In this document: positions 1 through 9,667 of the stretch, piece by piece | Position numbering within the stretch: position 1 is the stretch's first letter | Layout of the letters: the number at the start of each line of letters is the position of its first letter | Assembly: GCA_017478485.1 (NCBI GenBank) | Contig: JAFVDI010000031.1 | Location: 310,001 to 374,000 of the forward strand | Length of the DNA stretch: 64,000 nt | Reading direction: 5' to 3' | Source: Clostridiales bacterium | GTDB taxonomy: Bacteria; Bacillota; Clostridia; Saccharofermentanales; Saccharofermentanaceae | Position numbers and translations under genes: made by a program | The notes under the pieces: model-generated | The model's input: the letters and a program-made list of their open reading frames with translations, nothing else | What the model was told of the DNA's origin: nothing | The model's database searches: none

Positions 1-1
1 T

Positions 2-1120
2 TTCGATAAAGACAGGGTTTGTCTGATCCAGGATCACTTTACTCCGAACAAGGACATCAAATCTGCCGAACTCTGCAAGACTATGAGATGTTTTGCAAGG
101 GAACAGGAGATCAGGCATTTCTATGAGCTCGGCCGCCGTGAGATGGGTATAGAGCATGTCATTCTTCCCGATAACGGAATAGTTCTTCCGGGTGACATGG
201 TGATTGGCGCAGATTCTCATACATGCACATATGGCGCACTCGGTGCGTTTTCCACAGGCGTGGGTTCTACGGATCTTGCCTGTGCGATGGCGAGGGGCAT
301 CACATGGTTCAAGGTCCCTGATGCGATCAGGATAATACTCAAGGGAAAGTTCAATAAATATGTAACCGGCAAGGATCTTATCCTCCACATCATCGGCATG
401 ATCGGTGTCGACGGAGCTCTTTACAAGTCTCTGGAATTTGAAGGCGAAGGCTTGAAGAGCATTTCGATGGCAGGAAGATTTACGATCTGCAACATGGCTA
501 TCGAGTGCGGCGCGAAGAATGCCGTATTCCCGTTTGACGAATACACTTTGAGATACATCGCGAAAACAAATCCAAAGAGATTTGCTTCCAGTGATTACAA
601 GATCTATGAAGCGGATGAAGATGCTGAGTATTCACAGACGATCGAGATCGATCTCGGTGATGTTCCGCTTACGGTAGCGCTTCCCAGCATACCTTCCAAC
701 ACAAAGAGAGCGGAAGACTGCAAAGACCTGAAGATCGATCAGGTAGTTATCGGTTCATGCACTAACGGAAGACTCGAGGATATCGGTGCGGCAGCTCAGA
801 TCCTTAAGGGACTCAAGGTCCACAAGGATGTAAGATGCATCATCATCCCGGGTTCACAGAAGATATACAGATACGCTCTTGAAGCAGGTTGGCTTTCGAT
901 CTTTGACGATGCCGGATGCGTTATTTCCACTCCGACATGCGGACCTTGTTTAGGCGGCCATATGGGCGTACTTGCGAAAGGCGAGAGATGTGTTGCCACG
1001 ACCAACAGAAACTTCGTCGGAAGAATGGGAGACACAGGCTCTGAAGTTATCCTGAGCGGTGTGCCCGTTGCTGCCGCATCTGCAGTATTGGGACGCGTCG
1101 GAACGCCCGATGAGCTTTGA
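2..1120 (+). CDS. leuC: 3-isopropylmalate dehydratase, large subunit (5' end outside window)
   Basis: Isomerises 2- to 3-isopropylmalate in leucine synthesis, as a cytosolic heterodimer with LeuD around a [4Fe-4S] cluster. The frame is open from base 2, and the residues before the first internal Met (position 83) already match the family (DHFTPNKD region). The real start therefore lies outside the window and roughly 50 residues are missing compared with the usual 420-residue clostridial/archaeal-type LeuC. Cluster cysteines are visible in the SCTNGR motif and in the TCGPC motif near the C-terminus. It is followed 11 nt later by leuD and then leuB, so this is the tail of a leu operon. Recognition is confident; only the 5' boundary is unknown. 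Confidence 0.95.
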   Translation, partial: FDKDRVCLIQDHFTPNKDIKSAELCKTMRCFAREQEIRHFYELGRREMGIEHVILPDNGIVLPGDMVIGADSHTCTYGALGAFSTGVGSTDLACAMARGITWFKVPDAIRIILKGKFNKYVTGKDLILHIIGMIGVDGALYKSLEFEGEGLKSISMAGRFTICNMAIECGAKNAVFPFDEYTLRYIAKTNPKRFASSDYKIYEADEDAEYSQTIEIDLGDVPLTVALPSIPSNTKRAEDCKDLKIDQVVIGSCTNGRLEDIGAAAQILKGLKVHKDVRCIIIPGSQKIYRYALEAGWLSIFDDAGCVISTPTCGPCLGGHMGVLAKGERCVATTNRNFVGRMGDTGSEVILSGVPVAAASAVLGRVGTPDEL

Positions 1121-1131
1121 CGGAGGTGCAT

Positions 1132-1626
1132 ATGATAGTTACCGGTAAAGCGTTCAAGTACGGAGACAATGTCGATACCGATGTCATCATTCCGGCAAGG
1201 TATCTTAATTCAAGTGATCCCGAACATCTTAGGCAGCACTGCATGGAAGACATCGATGCTGATTTCGTAAAAGAGGTCGGCCAGGGTGACATCATGGCGG
1301 CGGGAAAGAATTTCGGCTGCGGATCTTCAAGAGAGCATGCGCCCGTTGCCATCAAAGCAAGCGGCATCTCACTGGTAATTGCAGAGAGCTTTGCAAGGAT
1401 ATTCTTCCGCAACTGCATCAATGTCGGACTTGCGATCATGGAATGTCCCGAGGCAGCGAAGGCGATCTCAAAGGGCGACATCATCAAAGCTGATTTTGAC
1501 ACCGGAATAATCGAGAACGTTACAAAGAACGAGAAATATCAGGCAAAGCCGTTCCCGGATTTCATCAACGGGATAATAGCAAGCGGCGGCCTTCTGGAGT
1601 ACACAAAGAAACAGACACAAAATTAG
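1132..1626 (+). CDS. leuD: 3-isopropylmalate dehydratase, small subunit
   Basis: Small swivel-domain partner of LeuC. The 164-residue protein is full length for the family. It shows [16 protein letters not shown] near the N-terminus and the substrate-binding loop [12 protein letters not shown]. An in-frame TTG at 1117 exists, but the ATG at 1132 has GGAGG at 1122-1126 with 5 nt spacing and matches the family N-terminus, so it was chosen. It lies between leuC and leuB in the same direction. Confidence 0.95.
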   Translation: MIVTGKAFKYGDNVDTDVIIPARYLNSSDPEHLRQHCMEDIDADFVKEVGQGDIMAAGKNFGCGSSREHAPVAIKASGISLVIAESFARIFFRNCINVGLAIMECPEAAKAISKGDIIKADFDTGIIENVTKNEKYQAKPFPDFINGIIASGGLLEYTKKQTQN

Positions 1627-1648
1627 CGGGAAGGGAGAGAGGAATTGC

Positions 1649-2767
1649 ATGGGAAGATCTTATAACATCGTATCGGTACCCGGCGACGGCATAGGTCCTG
1701 AGACCAACGGCGCGGCGGTAAGAGTGCTTCAAGCAGTTGCCGGAAAGTACGGCTTTGAACCAAAGATAACGGAATACAAGGCCGGCGGATGTGCGATCGA
1801 CGCCTTCGGAGTGCCGCTTCCCGGTGAGACTCTCCGGGCCTGCATGGATTCGGATGCGGTTCTTTTAGGCGCGGTCGGAGGTCCGAGATGGGACATGATC
1901 GAAGCTGAAAGAAGACTGGAACAGGCCATCCTGGGACTCAGGCAGGGAATGCATCTTTACGCGAACTTAAGGCCTGCCGTTCTTCAGAAGGAACTCGGCA
2001 ATGTATCTCCGCTCAAGAATCCAGGAGACATCGACATGCTCATCGTAAGGGAACTTACGGGCGGCATCTATTTCGGCAAGCAGGGAGCCTACAAGAGTTC
2101 CGAAAAGCTTTTCGACGGTACCAGAAAGGGCACTGTGGCTTTCGATACGGAGACATATTCAGAAGCTGAGATCAGCAGGATATTAAGGCGCGGCTTTGAA
2201 TATTCCATGAAACGCAGAAAGAAGCTTACCGTTGTGGACAAGGCCAACGTACTTAGTACGAGCAGGCTCTGGCGCACTCTCGCGAAAGAGATCGCAAAGG
2301 AATATCCGGAAGTTGAAATGGATTTCCTTTACGTTGACAACTGCTCGATGCAGCTTGTCAGCAGGCCTTCGACATTTGACGTAATAGTAACTTCCAACAT
2401 GTTCGGAGATATCCTTTCGGATCTTGCAGGACAGATAACGGGATCGGTCGGTCTCCTTCCGTCAGCATCGCTCGGAAACCCGGGAATGCCGGGACTCTTC
2501 GAGCCCATACACGGTTCTGCTCCTGACATAGCGGGGCAGAAGAAGGCGAACCCGATCGCATCGATCCTTTCCGTACAGCTCATGTTAAAGCTCCATCTTG
2601 GCGAGAAGGACGCTGCTGAATCGATCTCGCAGGCGGTAAGGAAAACACTCGCAGACGGTGCCAGAACGCCTGATATCGCATTACACGGCGATGAGGAAGA
2701 CAAGTCGAAGATCATTCTCGTCAACACGGATGAGATGACGGACAGGATAATCGCAAATCTTGAATAA
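1649..2767 (+). CDS. leuB: 3-isopropylmalate dehydrogenase
   Basis: NAD-dependent oxidative decarboxylation of 3-isopropylmalate to 2-oxoisocaproate, the third leucine-specific step. The 372-residue protein is family-typical. It shows GDGIGPE at the N-terminus, the substrate-binding region around the RELTGGIYFG segment, and the metal and cofactor segment SNMFGDILSDLAGQ. It starts 22 nt after leuD behind a purine-rich AGGGAGAGAGG ribosome site. It is the last leu gene; a ppx-like gene follows 27 nt later with no terminator visible, so co-transcription is possible. Confidence 0.96.
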   Translation: MGRSYNIVSVPGDGIGPETNGAAVRVLQAVAGKYGFEPKITEYKAGGCAIDAFGVPLPGETLRACMDSDAVLLGAVGGPRWDMIEAERRLEQAILGLRQGMHLYANLRPAVLQKELGNVSPLKNPGDIDMLIVRELTGGIYFGKQGAYKSSEKLFDGTRKGTVAFDTETYSEAEISRILRRGFEYSMKRRKKLTVVDKANVLSTSRLWRTLAKEIAKEYPEVEMDFLYVDNCSMQLVSRPSTFDVIVTSNMFGDILSDLAGQITGSVGLLPSASLGNPGMPGLFEPIHGSAPDIAGQKKANPIASILSVQLMLKLHLGEKDAAESISQAVRKTLADGARTPDIALHGDEEDKSKIILVNTDEMTDRIIANLE

Positions 2768-2794
2768 ATAAGCTGGTCAAAGGGAGAAACTGAA

Positions 2795-4336
2795 ATGGCA
2801 AAAAAGCTGGTCGCCGTAATAGACATCGGATCGCTTACGGCGAGGATCAAGATATTTGAAGTCAACGCCAAGGGCAAGCCCAAGGAAATAGAGGCAGTAC
2901 GCAAGTTTACGGGGCTCGGTTCTAGAAGTTACAGATCGGGCACGATCCAGCCTGAACAGGTCGACGAACTTTGCAGATGCCTTAAGATGTTCGACGAGAA
3001 GTGCCGCGAATACGGCGTTACAAGGGTTTTCTGCGTAGCAACCTCAGCATTCAGAGATGCAACCAATGCTGATATCGTCATAGAGAAGATAAGGACCAGG
3101 ACTGGTTTCAAGATCAAGGTCCTCGATAACGCGATGGAAAGGTATTACCAGACGATCGCGGTACAGGCCATCTATCCTGATTTCGGCAAGATGATCGAAA
3201 ACGGAACCATGATCCTCGATATCGGTTCCGGTTCTTTGCAGGCATCAGTTTACGACAAGTCGGAATTCGTTTTCAGCCAGAACCTGGTACTCGGATCACT
3301 TCGTATCTCGGGCATGCTTTCCGATCTCCAGAGCAGGACCACTCACTACGAGGACGTTTTGGAGGAGTTCATCGCACAGGATCTGAACGACTATCACGCC
3401 GTAGAACCTAAGGGCATTACATACCGCAACCTCATCGCTTTTTCGGGCGAGATGGGTTTCATCAAGAAACTGTCAGGCCATGATTCCATGGGCTCCTGCG
3501 AGCTTACGAAAGAGGAGTTCCTCAAGGTCTACGAGTATCTTCTTAAGACACGTCCGTCAGATCTTACGGCTAAGGACAAGGTCCCTTCAATGATCGCTCC
3601 GCTCCTTTTGCCGACCGCATTGATCGTAAAAAACATCCTTGAATATACCGGCGTTGATTTTATCTACATGCCGCACGCGTCGCTTTCTGACGGTATCGTC
3701 TACCATTACTGCTATACGACTTTGGGTCTTAAGGCTCCGTTTGCGCCTGACAGCTATCTGATTTCCGCTGCAAGGCATATCGCAAAGAGATACAGATCTG
3801 ACAAGAAGCATGTCGAATTCGTCGAAAAGACAGCGCTCAAGATGTTTGATGAACTAAGGGACGTCAGCGGCCTCGGAGAGCGCGACAGGCTTCTTCTTCA
3901 GGTTGCCGTAATACTCCATGAGATAGGCAAGTTCGTTCACGCGAGAAACCACAGTGACGCCGCTTATTCGGTCATTAAATACACAAACCTGATGGGACTC
4001 GATCACGAAGAGCTCAATATGGTCGCGCTGATAGTAAGACTCTATCCGAGGAGCAATCCTTATGACAGCTACTACTATTCGTTGCTGCCGCCTAACCAGA
4101 AGGTCATCGTTTCAAAACTTACGTCGATCCTCAAGATCGCAGATGCATGTGACGCCGCGCATAAGGAAAAGGCCAGAAAGGTCACATGCTCGATAACTGA
4201 CAATAAATTCGTCACGGTGTGCGAATCGCCTGAAGACATGTCTTTCGAGCTATGGGCTTTCGAGAACCGCGGCAAGATGTTTGAAGATGTCATGGGCATC
4301 AAGCCCGTGCTCAAGGCAAGGAGGAGGGAAGTCTGA
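2795..4336 (+). CDS. ppx: Ppx/GppA-type phosphatase with C-terminal HD-like domain
   Basis: Predicted exopolyphosphatase or (p)ppGpp-related phosphatase: an N-terminal actin/ASKHA-fold Ppx/GppA region (about 1-300) followed by an HD-like region (about 330-500). Its last base is the first base of the ppk1 start codon (TGATG), so the two are translationally coupled and polyphosphate is the likely substrate. The first phosphate loop reads DIGSLT, not DIGSNS. The second reads DIGSGSLQ where the family has DIGGGSTE, so the usual Glu is Gln. The HD motif appears as HEIGK. These differences suggest altered activity or a regulatory role. Membership of the superfamily is clear; the exact reaction is not. 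Confidence 0.85.
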   Translation: MAKKLVAVIDIGSLTARIKIFEVNAKGKPKEIEAVRKFTGLGSRSYRSGTIQPEQVDELCRCLKMFDEKCREYGVTRVFCVATSAFRDATNADIVIEKIRTRTGFKIKVLDNAMERYYQTIAVQAIYPDFGKMIENGTMILDIGSGSLQASVYDKSEFVFSQNLVLGSLRISGMLSDLQSRTTHYEDVLEEFIAQDLNDYHAVEPKGITYRNLIAFSGEMGFIKKLSGHDSMGSCELTKEEFLKVYEYLLKTRPSDLTAKDKVPSMIAPLLLPTALIVKNILEYTGVDFIYMPHASLSDGIVYHYCYTTLGLKAPFAPDSYLISAARHIAKRYRSDKKHVEFVEKTALKMFDELRDVSGLGERDRLLLQVAVILHEIGKFVHARNHSDAAYSVIKYTNLMGLDHEELNMVALIVRLYPRSNPYDSYYYSLLPPNQKVIVSKLTSILKIADACDAAHKEKARKVTCSITDNKFVTVCESPEDMSFELWAFENRGKMFEDVMGIKPVLKARRREV

Positions 4337-6753
4337 TGGCAGTTAGAAAGACACCTGCAAAGAATACGGCAAAGAAGGCTGAGGTGAAAAAGCCTGCGGT
4401 AAAAAAGACTGCAGGTTTCGCAGCAGCAAAGAAACCCAGGGGAGTTAAGGTCGCACTTAAGAAAACGGATGCTCCCAAGCTCAGGGTTGCAGCCAAGAAG
4501 CCTTCCGCAGCTACCGAGAAGACAAAGGACTACAAGTCTGACAAGTATGCCTCATTCCTGAGTGCCAATTCGAAGTACTTTAACCGCGAGCTTTCGTGGA
4601 TAGAGTTTGACGAGCGTATCCTTCATGAGGCAAGAGACATTAAGAATCCGCTTCTGGAAAGACTTAACTTCCTGTCCATCACTGCTTCAAACCTCGATGA
4701 ATTCTACATCGTGCGCGTCGCATCCTTAAGAGACATGCTGAGCATCGATTTCACTGAAAAGGATATCGCCGGATTTACGGTCAGCGAGCAGCTCGAACGC
4801 ATTGACGAGAGGACCAGAAAGCTTATGTCCCTCATGTATTCGACATACGGTCGCACTCTCGTTCCGGCACTTGCCCAGGAGAAGATCTACCTCAAGGATT
4901 ATTCCGAACTTACAAAAGAAGAACAGGGGATCGCCGATTCCTACTTCAGGGATGTACTCTATCCCGTTCTAACGCCGATGGCTGTCGACTCTTCAAGGCC
5001 ATTTCCTCTCATCTACAACCGCATGCTCAACATGTGCGTAATGCTCGAGAACGATCCTGACAGCGTCAGGCTTCAGGATAAAGCATCCGAAGGCATTGTC
5101 AATTCCAAGAAGAAATCACAGGCAGATAAGGAAGAGCACGAAAAGCATATGTATGCGACTGTTCAGATACCTACGGTCGTAAAGAGGCTTTATCAGATCA
5201 CTACGGCAGACGGGGACATCTTCGTACCCATCGAACAGATAATCATGGCCAACGTCAACGAACTGTTTGACGGCCAGAAAGTCGTTGCGTCAGGCTTTTA
5301 CCGCGTAATGAGAAATGCCGACCTCGATATCGATGAGGACGAGGCTGAAGATCTCCTGAAGGAGATAGAAGCCCAGGTTAGGCGCAGAAGGTTCGGAGAG
5401 ATCATTAGACTTGAGATCCAGGATGACATGGATCCCGAGCTCCTGAAGTATCTTATAAAGGAACTCGGAGTCGATAAGAAGGATATCTTCAGCGTCAACG
5501 GCCCCATCGATCTGACATTCCTGTCAAAGCTTACTTCTGCCTGCAAAGCAAAGCATCCGGATCTCTGCTATCCGGCGCATGAACCTGCCGAGCCGGCTTC
5601 CTTTGACGGCCCTGTCAGTGAACTCGATATCTTTGCGCAGATCAGGGAGAAGGACCGTATCGTTCATCATCCTTATGAAAGCTTTGAGCCTGTTCTCGAA
5701 TTCATAAAGCAGGCTGCAAGAGATCCTAACGTGCTTGCGATCAAACAGACGCTCTACCGCGTATCCGACAGGTCACCGATCATTGCGTCGCTCCTTGAAG
5801 CTGCCCAGTGCGGAAAACAGGTAATGGTATTGGTTGAGCTCAAGGCCAGGTTTGACGAAGAGAACAACATCAACTGGGCAAAAATGCTCGAAAATGCAGG
5901 ATGCCATGTTATCTACGGCCTTGTGGGACTCAAGACCCACAGTAAGATCACGCTCGTTGTACGTAAGGAGGATGACGGAATAAGACGTTATCTGCACCTT
6001 GCTACAGGCAACTATAACGACATTACTGCAAAGATATATACGGACATCGGCCTTTTCACGGCTTCCGAAAGCTTCGGCGAGGATGCATCGCAGTTCTTCA
6101 ACATGCTTTCGGGATTCTCGATCCCTCAGGTCTGGAACAGGCTCGTTCCTGCACCTTTGTGGATGAAGGATTACTTTGTCCGCAAGATCAGACAGGAGGC
6201 TGAAAATGCCCGCAACGGCAAGCCCGCGAGGATCGTCGCAAAGATCAATTCGCTTGTTGACGGTGTCGTCATCGATGAGCTTTACGACGCATCTTGCGCA
6301 GGTGTAAGGATAGACCTCATAGTAAGAGGCATCTGCTGCCTCAGGGCGGGGATCCCGGGAATGTCCGAGAACATTACGGTCCGCTCGATCACCGGCCGTT
6401 TCCTGGAACACTCGAGAATATTCTATTTCTATAATGAAGGACATGAAGACCTCTATCTTGCTTCCGCCGACTGGATGCCGAGAAACCTCAACAGGCGTGT
6501 AGAGCTTCTTTTCCCGATAGAAGACAGCGACTGCAGGGCGCGTGTCATGGAGGTCTTAGAGGTTGAACTCGCGGATACGGTCCGCGTCAGCTTCCTGAAT
6601 CCTGACGGAACATATTCGAAACTCGATCTCAGGGGAAAGGATAAGCTCGACTCCCAGAAGAAGCTTATCGAGCTCGCAGATGAGGCTGCAGCGCTCCGCA
6701 ACAAGAGTGAGGATAATATAGAATTTACGCCCGCGGAAAGCCCGAGAAGCTGA
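4336..6753 (+). CDS. ppk: Polyphosphate kinase 1 with Lys/Ala-rich N-terminal extension
   Basis: Reversibly makes inorganic polyphosphate from ATP. The PPK1 core starts near residue 80 (YFNRELSW). The two conserved histidines are visible in GLKTHSK (about residue 535, the phospho-accepting His in the family) and in FLEHSR (about 692). The start at 4336 overlaps the ppx stop by one base and has GGAGGG just upstream (within 4321-4330), so it is well supported. The first ~80 residues are an extension outside the PPK1 core, rich in Lys, Ala, Pro and Thr with repeated AKK and KKP units, like histone-H1-type tails. The ppx-ppk pairing fits a polyphosphate make-and-degrade unit. Confidence 0.95.
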   Translation: MAVRKTPAKNTAKKAEVKKPAVKKTAGFAAAKKPRGVKVALKKTDAPKLRVAAKKPSAATEKTKDYKSDKYASFLSANSKYFNRELSWIEFDERILHEARDIKNPLLERLNFLSITASNLDEFYIVRVASLRDMLSIDFTEKDIAGFTVSEQLERIDERTRKLMSLMYSTYGRTLVPALAQEKIYLKDYSELTKEEQGIADSYFRDVLYPVLTPMAVDSSRPFPLIYNRMLNMCVMLENDPDSVRLQDKASEGIVNSKKKSQADKEEHEKHMYATVQIPTVVKRLYQITTADGDIFVPIEQIIMANVNELFDGQKVVASGFYRVMRNADLDIDEDEAEDLLKEIEAQVRRRRFGEIIRLEIQDDMDPELLKYLIKELGVDKKDIFSVNGPIDLTFLSKLTSACKAKHPDLCYPAHEPAEPASFDGPVSELDIFAQIREKDRIVHHPYESFEPVLEFIKQAARDPNVLAIKQTLYRVSDRSPIIASLLEAAQCGKQVMVLVELKARFDEENNINWAKMLENAGCHVIYGLVGLKTHSKITLVVRKEDDGIRRYLHLATGNYNDITAKIYTDIGLFTASESFGEDASQFFNMLSGFSIPQVWNRLVPAPLWMKDYFVRKIRQEAENARNGKPARIVAKINSLVDGVVIDELYDASCAGVRIDLIVRGICCLRAGIPGMSENITVRSITGRFLEHSRIFYFYNEGHEDLYLASADWMPRNLNRRVELLFPIEDSDCRARVMEVLEVELADTVRVSFLNPDGTYSKLDLRGKDKLDSQKKLIELADEAAALRNKSEDNIEFTPAESPRS

Positions 6754-6754
6754 T

Positions 6755-6811
6755 AATCAACACTTTTGCCCAATATTGTTGATTGACTTTGAATTGCTTT
6801 ATTTATATTTT
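6755..6811 (+). promoter_or_regulatory. Promoter with upstream inverted repeat
   Basis: TTGACT (6783-6788), 17 nt, TATTTT (6806-6811) precedes the lipoprotein gene at 6842. A 7-bp inverted repeat AATCAAC (6755-6761) / GTTGATT (6778-6784) abuts and overlaps the -35 box and could be a regulator site. Confidence 0.55.
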
Positions 6812-6841
6812 TAGGTCAGTTTTAATTTGTTGGAGGCAACT

Positions 6842-7543
6842 ATGAAGAGTATAAAGATTATATCGGTAATGCTTGCGGCAGCCGTAGCTGTTTCGCTCTT
6901 TGCCGGCTGTAAGAAAAAGCCTGTGACAAGCGCAGTTATCGTTTCGACACCTGCACCTACCATGACTGTTCCGACAACTGAGGCAACAACGGCTGAGACG
7001 ACAGAAGCTCTGGCTCCTTCGATCGCAACGGAAGAGACCACTACGACTTTTGCGACAGTTCCCACCACCGAGGAGACCACAAAGAAGCCGACTCCCACGC
7101 CCAAGCCGACCAGCACTCCTGCACCTACTCCTTCAGTAAAGATCGGAAGCCTTGTTAAGGACGAAGCCAACGTTATCAAGGATGATGCGGCTCTGGAGGC
7201 AAAACTTGCCGAGTTCCAGAAGGCAACAAAGATCATCCCTGTCGTTTATACGGTCAAGACCAATCTCACAGGCGACGATTTCAGGACTTATACAAAGAAT
7301 ATCTATAAGAACAATTTCAAGGATCAGAACCACTTCCTGATCGTTTACAGAGTCTCAAAGAACGGCGGCGGCTGGTCCTGGACAACGAGCATCGGCAGCA
7401 AGGCTTATTCAAAGCTCAACAAGGCCGGCATCACTTCGACGTATTCGTCTGACCTTTCCAAAGCTCTCAAGAGCAATAAAGACAGGGGCAAGGGCTTTAT
7501 CTCTTTCTTCGATAAGACCCAGAAGACACTTACAGGAAAGTGA
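6842..7543 (+). CDS. Lipoprotein with Thr/Pro-rich linker and TPM-like domain
   Basis: Predicted surface lipoprotein. Signal peptide with lipobox LFAGC (Cys about residue 22), then a low-complexity Thr/Pro/Glu-rich stretch (about 30-100) of the kind that spans the cell wall. A globular C-terminal half resembles TPM domains (LVKDEANVIKDD... start, then a beta-alpha pattern). TPM-domain proteins are membrane-linked and their roles vary, so no reaction is assigned. The start at 6842 has TGGAGG at 6831-6836; the TTG at 6827 lies upstream of that site and is rejected. It is monocistronic between ppk and the glmS leader. Confidence 0.75.
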   Translation: MKSIKIISVMLAAAVAVSLFAGCKKKPVTSAVIVSTPAPTMTVPTTEATTAETTEALAPSIATEETTTTFATVPTTEETTKKPTPTPKPTSTPAPTPSVKIGSLVKDEANVIKDDAALEAKLAEFQKATKIIPVVYTVKTNLTGDDFRTYTKNIYKNNFKDQNHFLIVYRVSKNGGGWSWTTSIGSKAYSKLNKAGITSTYSSDLSKALKSNKDRGKGFISFFDKTQKTLTGK

Positions 7544-7654
7544 TGAGTATATGCACACAAAATAAAAAGGTCTCAAACCTTAATTGTCTGTGCAAAAAAA
7601 TATTTACATAAAATCTTTTAAAGAATAAAATACACGCATGAAGATCATTTGGTT

Positions 7655-7788
7655 TATCAGCTATGCATACGCATTACACGCTTCTGATAGTAAGCGTTAG
7701 TGTTCACTGCCTGTAGATCAGATCTTAAATTGAATATTCGGACAATGGGGTCCCGCAGTGAATCACTGTGGGACTTTTATATTTTTTT
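7655..7788 (+). promoter_or_regulatory. Structured glmS leader with terminator/antiterminator (candidate attenuator)
   Basis: The 262-base gap before glmS holds nested structure. The hairpin ACGCTT (7678-7683) / AAGCGT (7692-7697) has loop bases CTGATA (7684-7689) complementary to TATCAG (7655-7660), a possible pseudoknot, with ATGC/GCAT (7663-7666/7671-7674) between them. Further on, an 11-bp stem with one G-U (7750-7760/7764-7774, loop AAT) followed by TTTTATATTTTTTT is an intrinsic terminator only ~16 nt before the glmS ribosome site. TTCACTGC (7703-7710) is fully complementary to GCAGTGAA (7755-7762), so an antiterminator could replace the terminator. The class of RNA is not recognised. 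Confidence 0.5.
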
Positions 7789-7805
7789 GAGGGGAGAAGA
7801 CATAA

Positions 7806-9656
7806 ATGTGCGGTATAGTCGGGTATACGGGTAAGAAAAAGGCAGCGCCGATCCTTCTTGACGGCCTTGCGAGGCTTGAATACAGAGGTTACGATTCTGC
7901 GGGAATCTCGATCAGGGACGGCGAGGCCAATCCTGTGGTCGTAAAGGCAAAGGGCAGGCTTAAGGTCCTTGCCGAAAAGACTGACGGAGGAAAGGCGCTG
8001 GCAGGTACCTGCGGTATCGGCCACACAAGATGGGCAACACACGGCGAACCTTCCGAGAACAACGCCCATCCACATATCGTTGACGATTATAACGTCGTAG
8101 GCGTTCACAACGGCATCATCGAGAACTACCAGCAGCTCCGCGAGAAGATGATCCGCAAGGGGTACACCTTCTATTCTGATACCGATACCGAAGTCTGCAT
8201 TAAGACTATCGACTACTATTACAAGAAATATACCCATGATCCCATTGAAGCTCTTGCAAAGACCATGGTGCGTGTAAGAGGTTCCTATGCCCTCGCGGTA
8301 ATGTTCAAGGATCATCCCGGAAAGATCTTTGTAGCCCGCAAGGACAGCCCGATGATCATAGGTGTTGACAAGGATGCCTCTTACGTTGCTTCTGACGTTC
8401 CCGCGATCCTCAAATACACACGCAATGTTTACTACATCGCTGATCTCGAGATGGCCTGCATCGAACCCGGCAAGGCTACATTCTACAACCTTGACGGCGA
8501 CGTCATTGAGAAGGAGCAGGTCGTCATCGACTGGGATGCTTCCGCTGCCGAGAAGGACGGATTTGAGCATTTCATGATGAAGGAGATCCACGAGCAGCCC
8601 AGGGCTGTTGCAGATACCCTCAAGTCTCTGGTTTCTCCTGAAGGAGAGAAGTACGTGGCAGATCTTTCACAGGCCGGCCTTACCGCTGAAGAGATGAAGA
8701 AATTGTCTCAGATCTATATCGTTGCGTGCGGTTCTGCGTACCATGTAGGCGTTGCCGCCCAGTACGTTATCGAAGAGCTCGTCCGCATACCCGTAAGATG
8801 CGAGCTGGCATCCGAATTCAGATACAGGGATATGCCTTTTGCACCCGATTCAATGGTAATAATCATAAGCCAGTCAGGAGAGACCGCCGATTCGCTCGCA
8901 GCTCTCCGCAAGTGCAAGGATTCAGGCATCAAGACGCTTGCCATAGTAAATGTCATCGGTTCCACGATCGCACGTGAAGCAGATCACGTCCTTTACACGA
9001 TGGCAGGTCCTGAGATTTCTGTAGCCACAACAAAGGCTTACAGTGCCCAGCTTGCCCTGTCTTATGTACTTGCTATAGAGCTTGCTTCCGCAAAGGGGAC
9101 CATCGATGAAGAGAAGAGACAGGAACTCCTTACCGAGGTCATGACGATCCCTGATAAGATCAGAAAGCTTCTCGAGGACAAGGAGCGCCTTCAGTGGTTT
9201 GCTTCAAAGCTCGCGGCACAGAAGGATATCTTCTTCATCGGACGCGGTATCGATTATGCAATCTGCATGGAAGGTTCGCTCAAGATGAAGGAGATCTCTT
9301 ACATCCACAGTGAGGCTTATGCAGCAGGTGAGCTCAAGCACGGCACGATAAGCCTCATAGAGAACGGCACCTTCGTTATCGGCGTTCTTACCCAGAGCAG
9401 GCTTTATGAGAAGACGCTTTCGAATCTCGTTGAAACGAAGACGAGAGGCGCTTATCTTATGGCACTTACGAGCTTCGGCAATTATTCGATCGAGGATTCG
9501 GCTGATTTCGTGGTCTATGTTCCCAAGATAAACGAGCTGTTTACAGCATCTCTTGCGATTATCCCGCTGCAGCTCTTAGGCTACTATGTTTCATGCGCCA
9601 GAGGTCTTGACGTCGACAAGCCGAGGAACCTCGCAAAGAGCGTAACTGTAGAGTAA
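7806..9656 (+). CDS. glmS: Glutamine-fructose-6-phosphate aminotransferase
   Basis: Makes glucosamine-6-phosphate from fructose-6-phosphate and glutamine, the entry step to UDP-GlcNAc and cell wall. The 616 residues begin MCGIVGY, where Cys2 is the N-terminal nucleophile of the class II amidotransferase domain (about 1-225). Two SIS sugar-isomerase domains follow (about 290-420 and 465-600), and the C-terminal end matches the family (DKPRNLAKSVTVE). Its ribosome site (GGGGAGAAG) sits just past the leader terminator. No glmS ribozyme core was found upstream; control is more likely through the leader hairpins. Confidence 0.97.
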   Translation: MCGIVGYTGKKKAAPILLDGLARLEYRGYDSAGISIRDGEANPVVVKAKGRLKVLAEKTDGGKALAGTCGIGHTRWATHGEPSENNAHPHIVDDYNVVGVHNGIIENYQQLREKMIRKGYTFYSDTDTEVCIKTIDYYYKKYTHDPIEALAKTMVRVRGSYALAVMFKDHPGKIFVARKDSPMIIGVDKDASYVASDVPAILKYTRNVYYIADLEMACIEPGKATFYNLDGDVIEKEQVVIDWDASAAEKDGFEHFMMKEIHEQPRAVADTLKSLVSPEGEKYVADLSQAGLTAEEMKKLSQIYIVACGSAYHVGVAAQYVIEELVRIPVRCELASEFRYRDMPFAPDSMVIIISQSGETADSLAALRKCKDSGIKTLAIVNVIGSTIAREADHVLYTMAGPEISVATTKAYSAQLALSYVLAIELASAKGTIDEEKRQELLTEVMTIPDKIRKLLEDKERLQWFASKLAAQKDIFFIGRGIDYAICMEGSLKMKEISYIHSEAYAAGELKHGTISLIENGTFVIGVLTQSRLYEKTLSNLVETKTRGAYLMALTSFGNYSIEDSADFVVYVPKINELFTASLAIIPLQLLGYYVSCARGLDVDKPRNLAKSVTVE

Positions 9657-9667
9657 GAGGTATTCAT

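Noticed and set aside
7544..7805. glmS ribozyme upstream of glmS
   Set aside because: The conserved ribozyme core was looked for and not found; the structure present is a terminator with alternative pairings.
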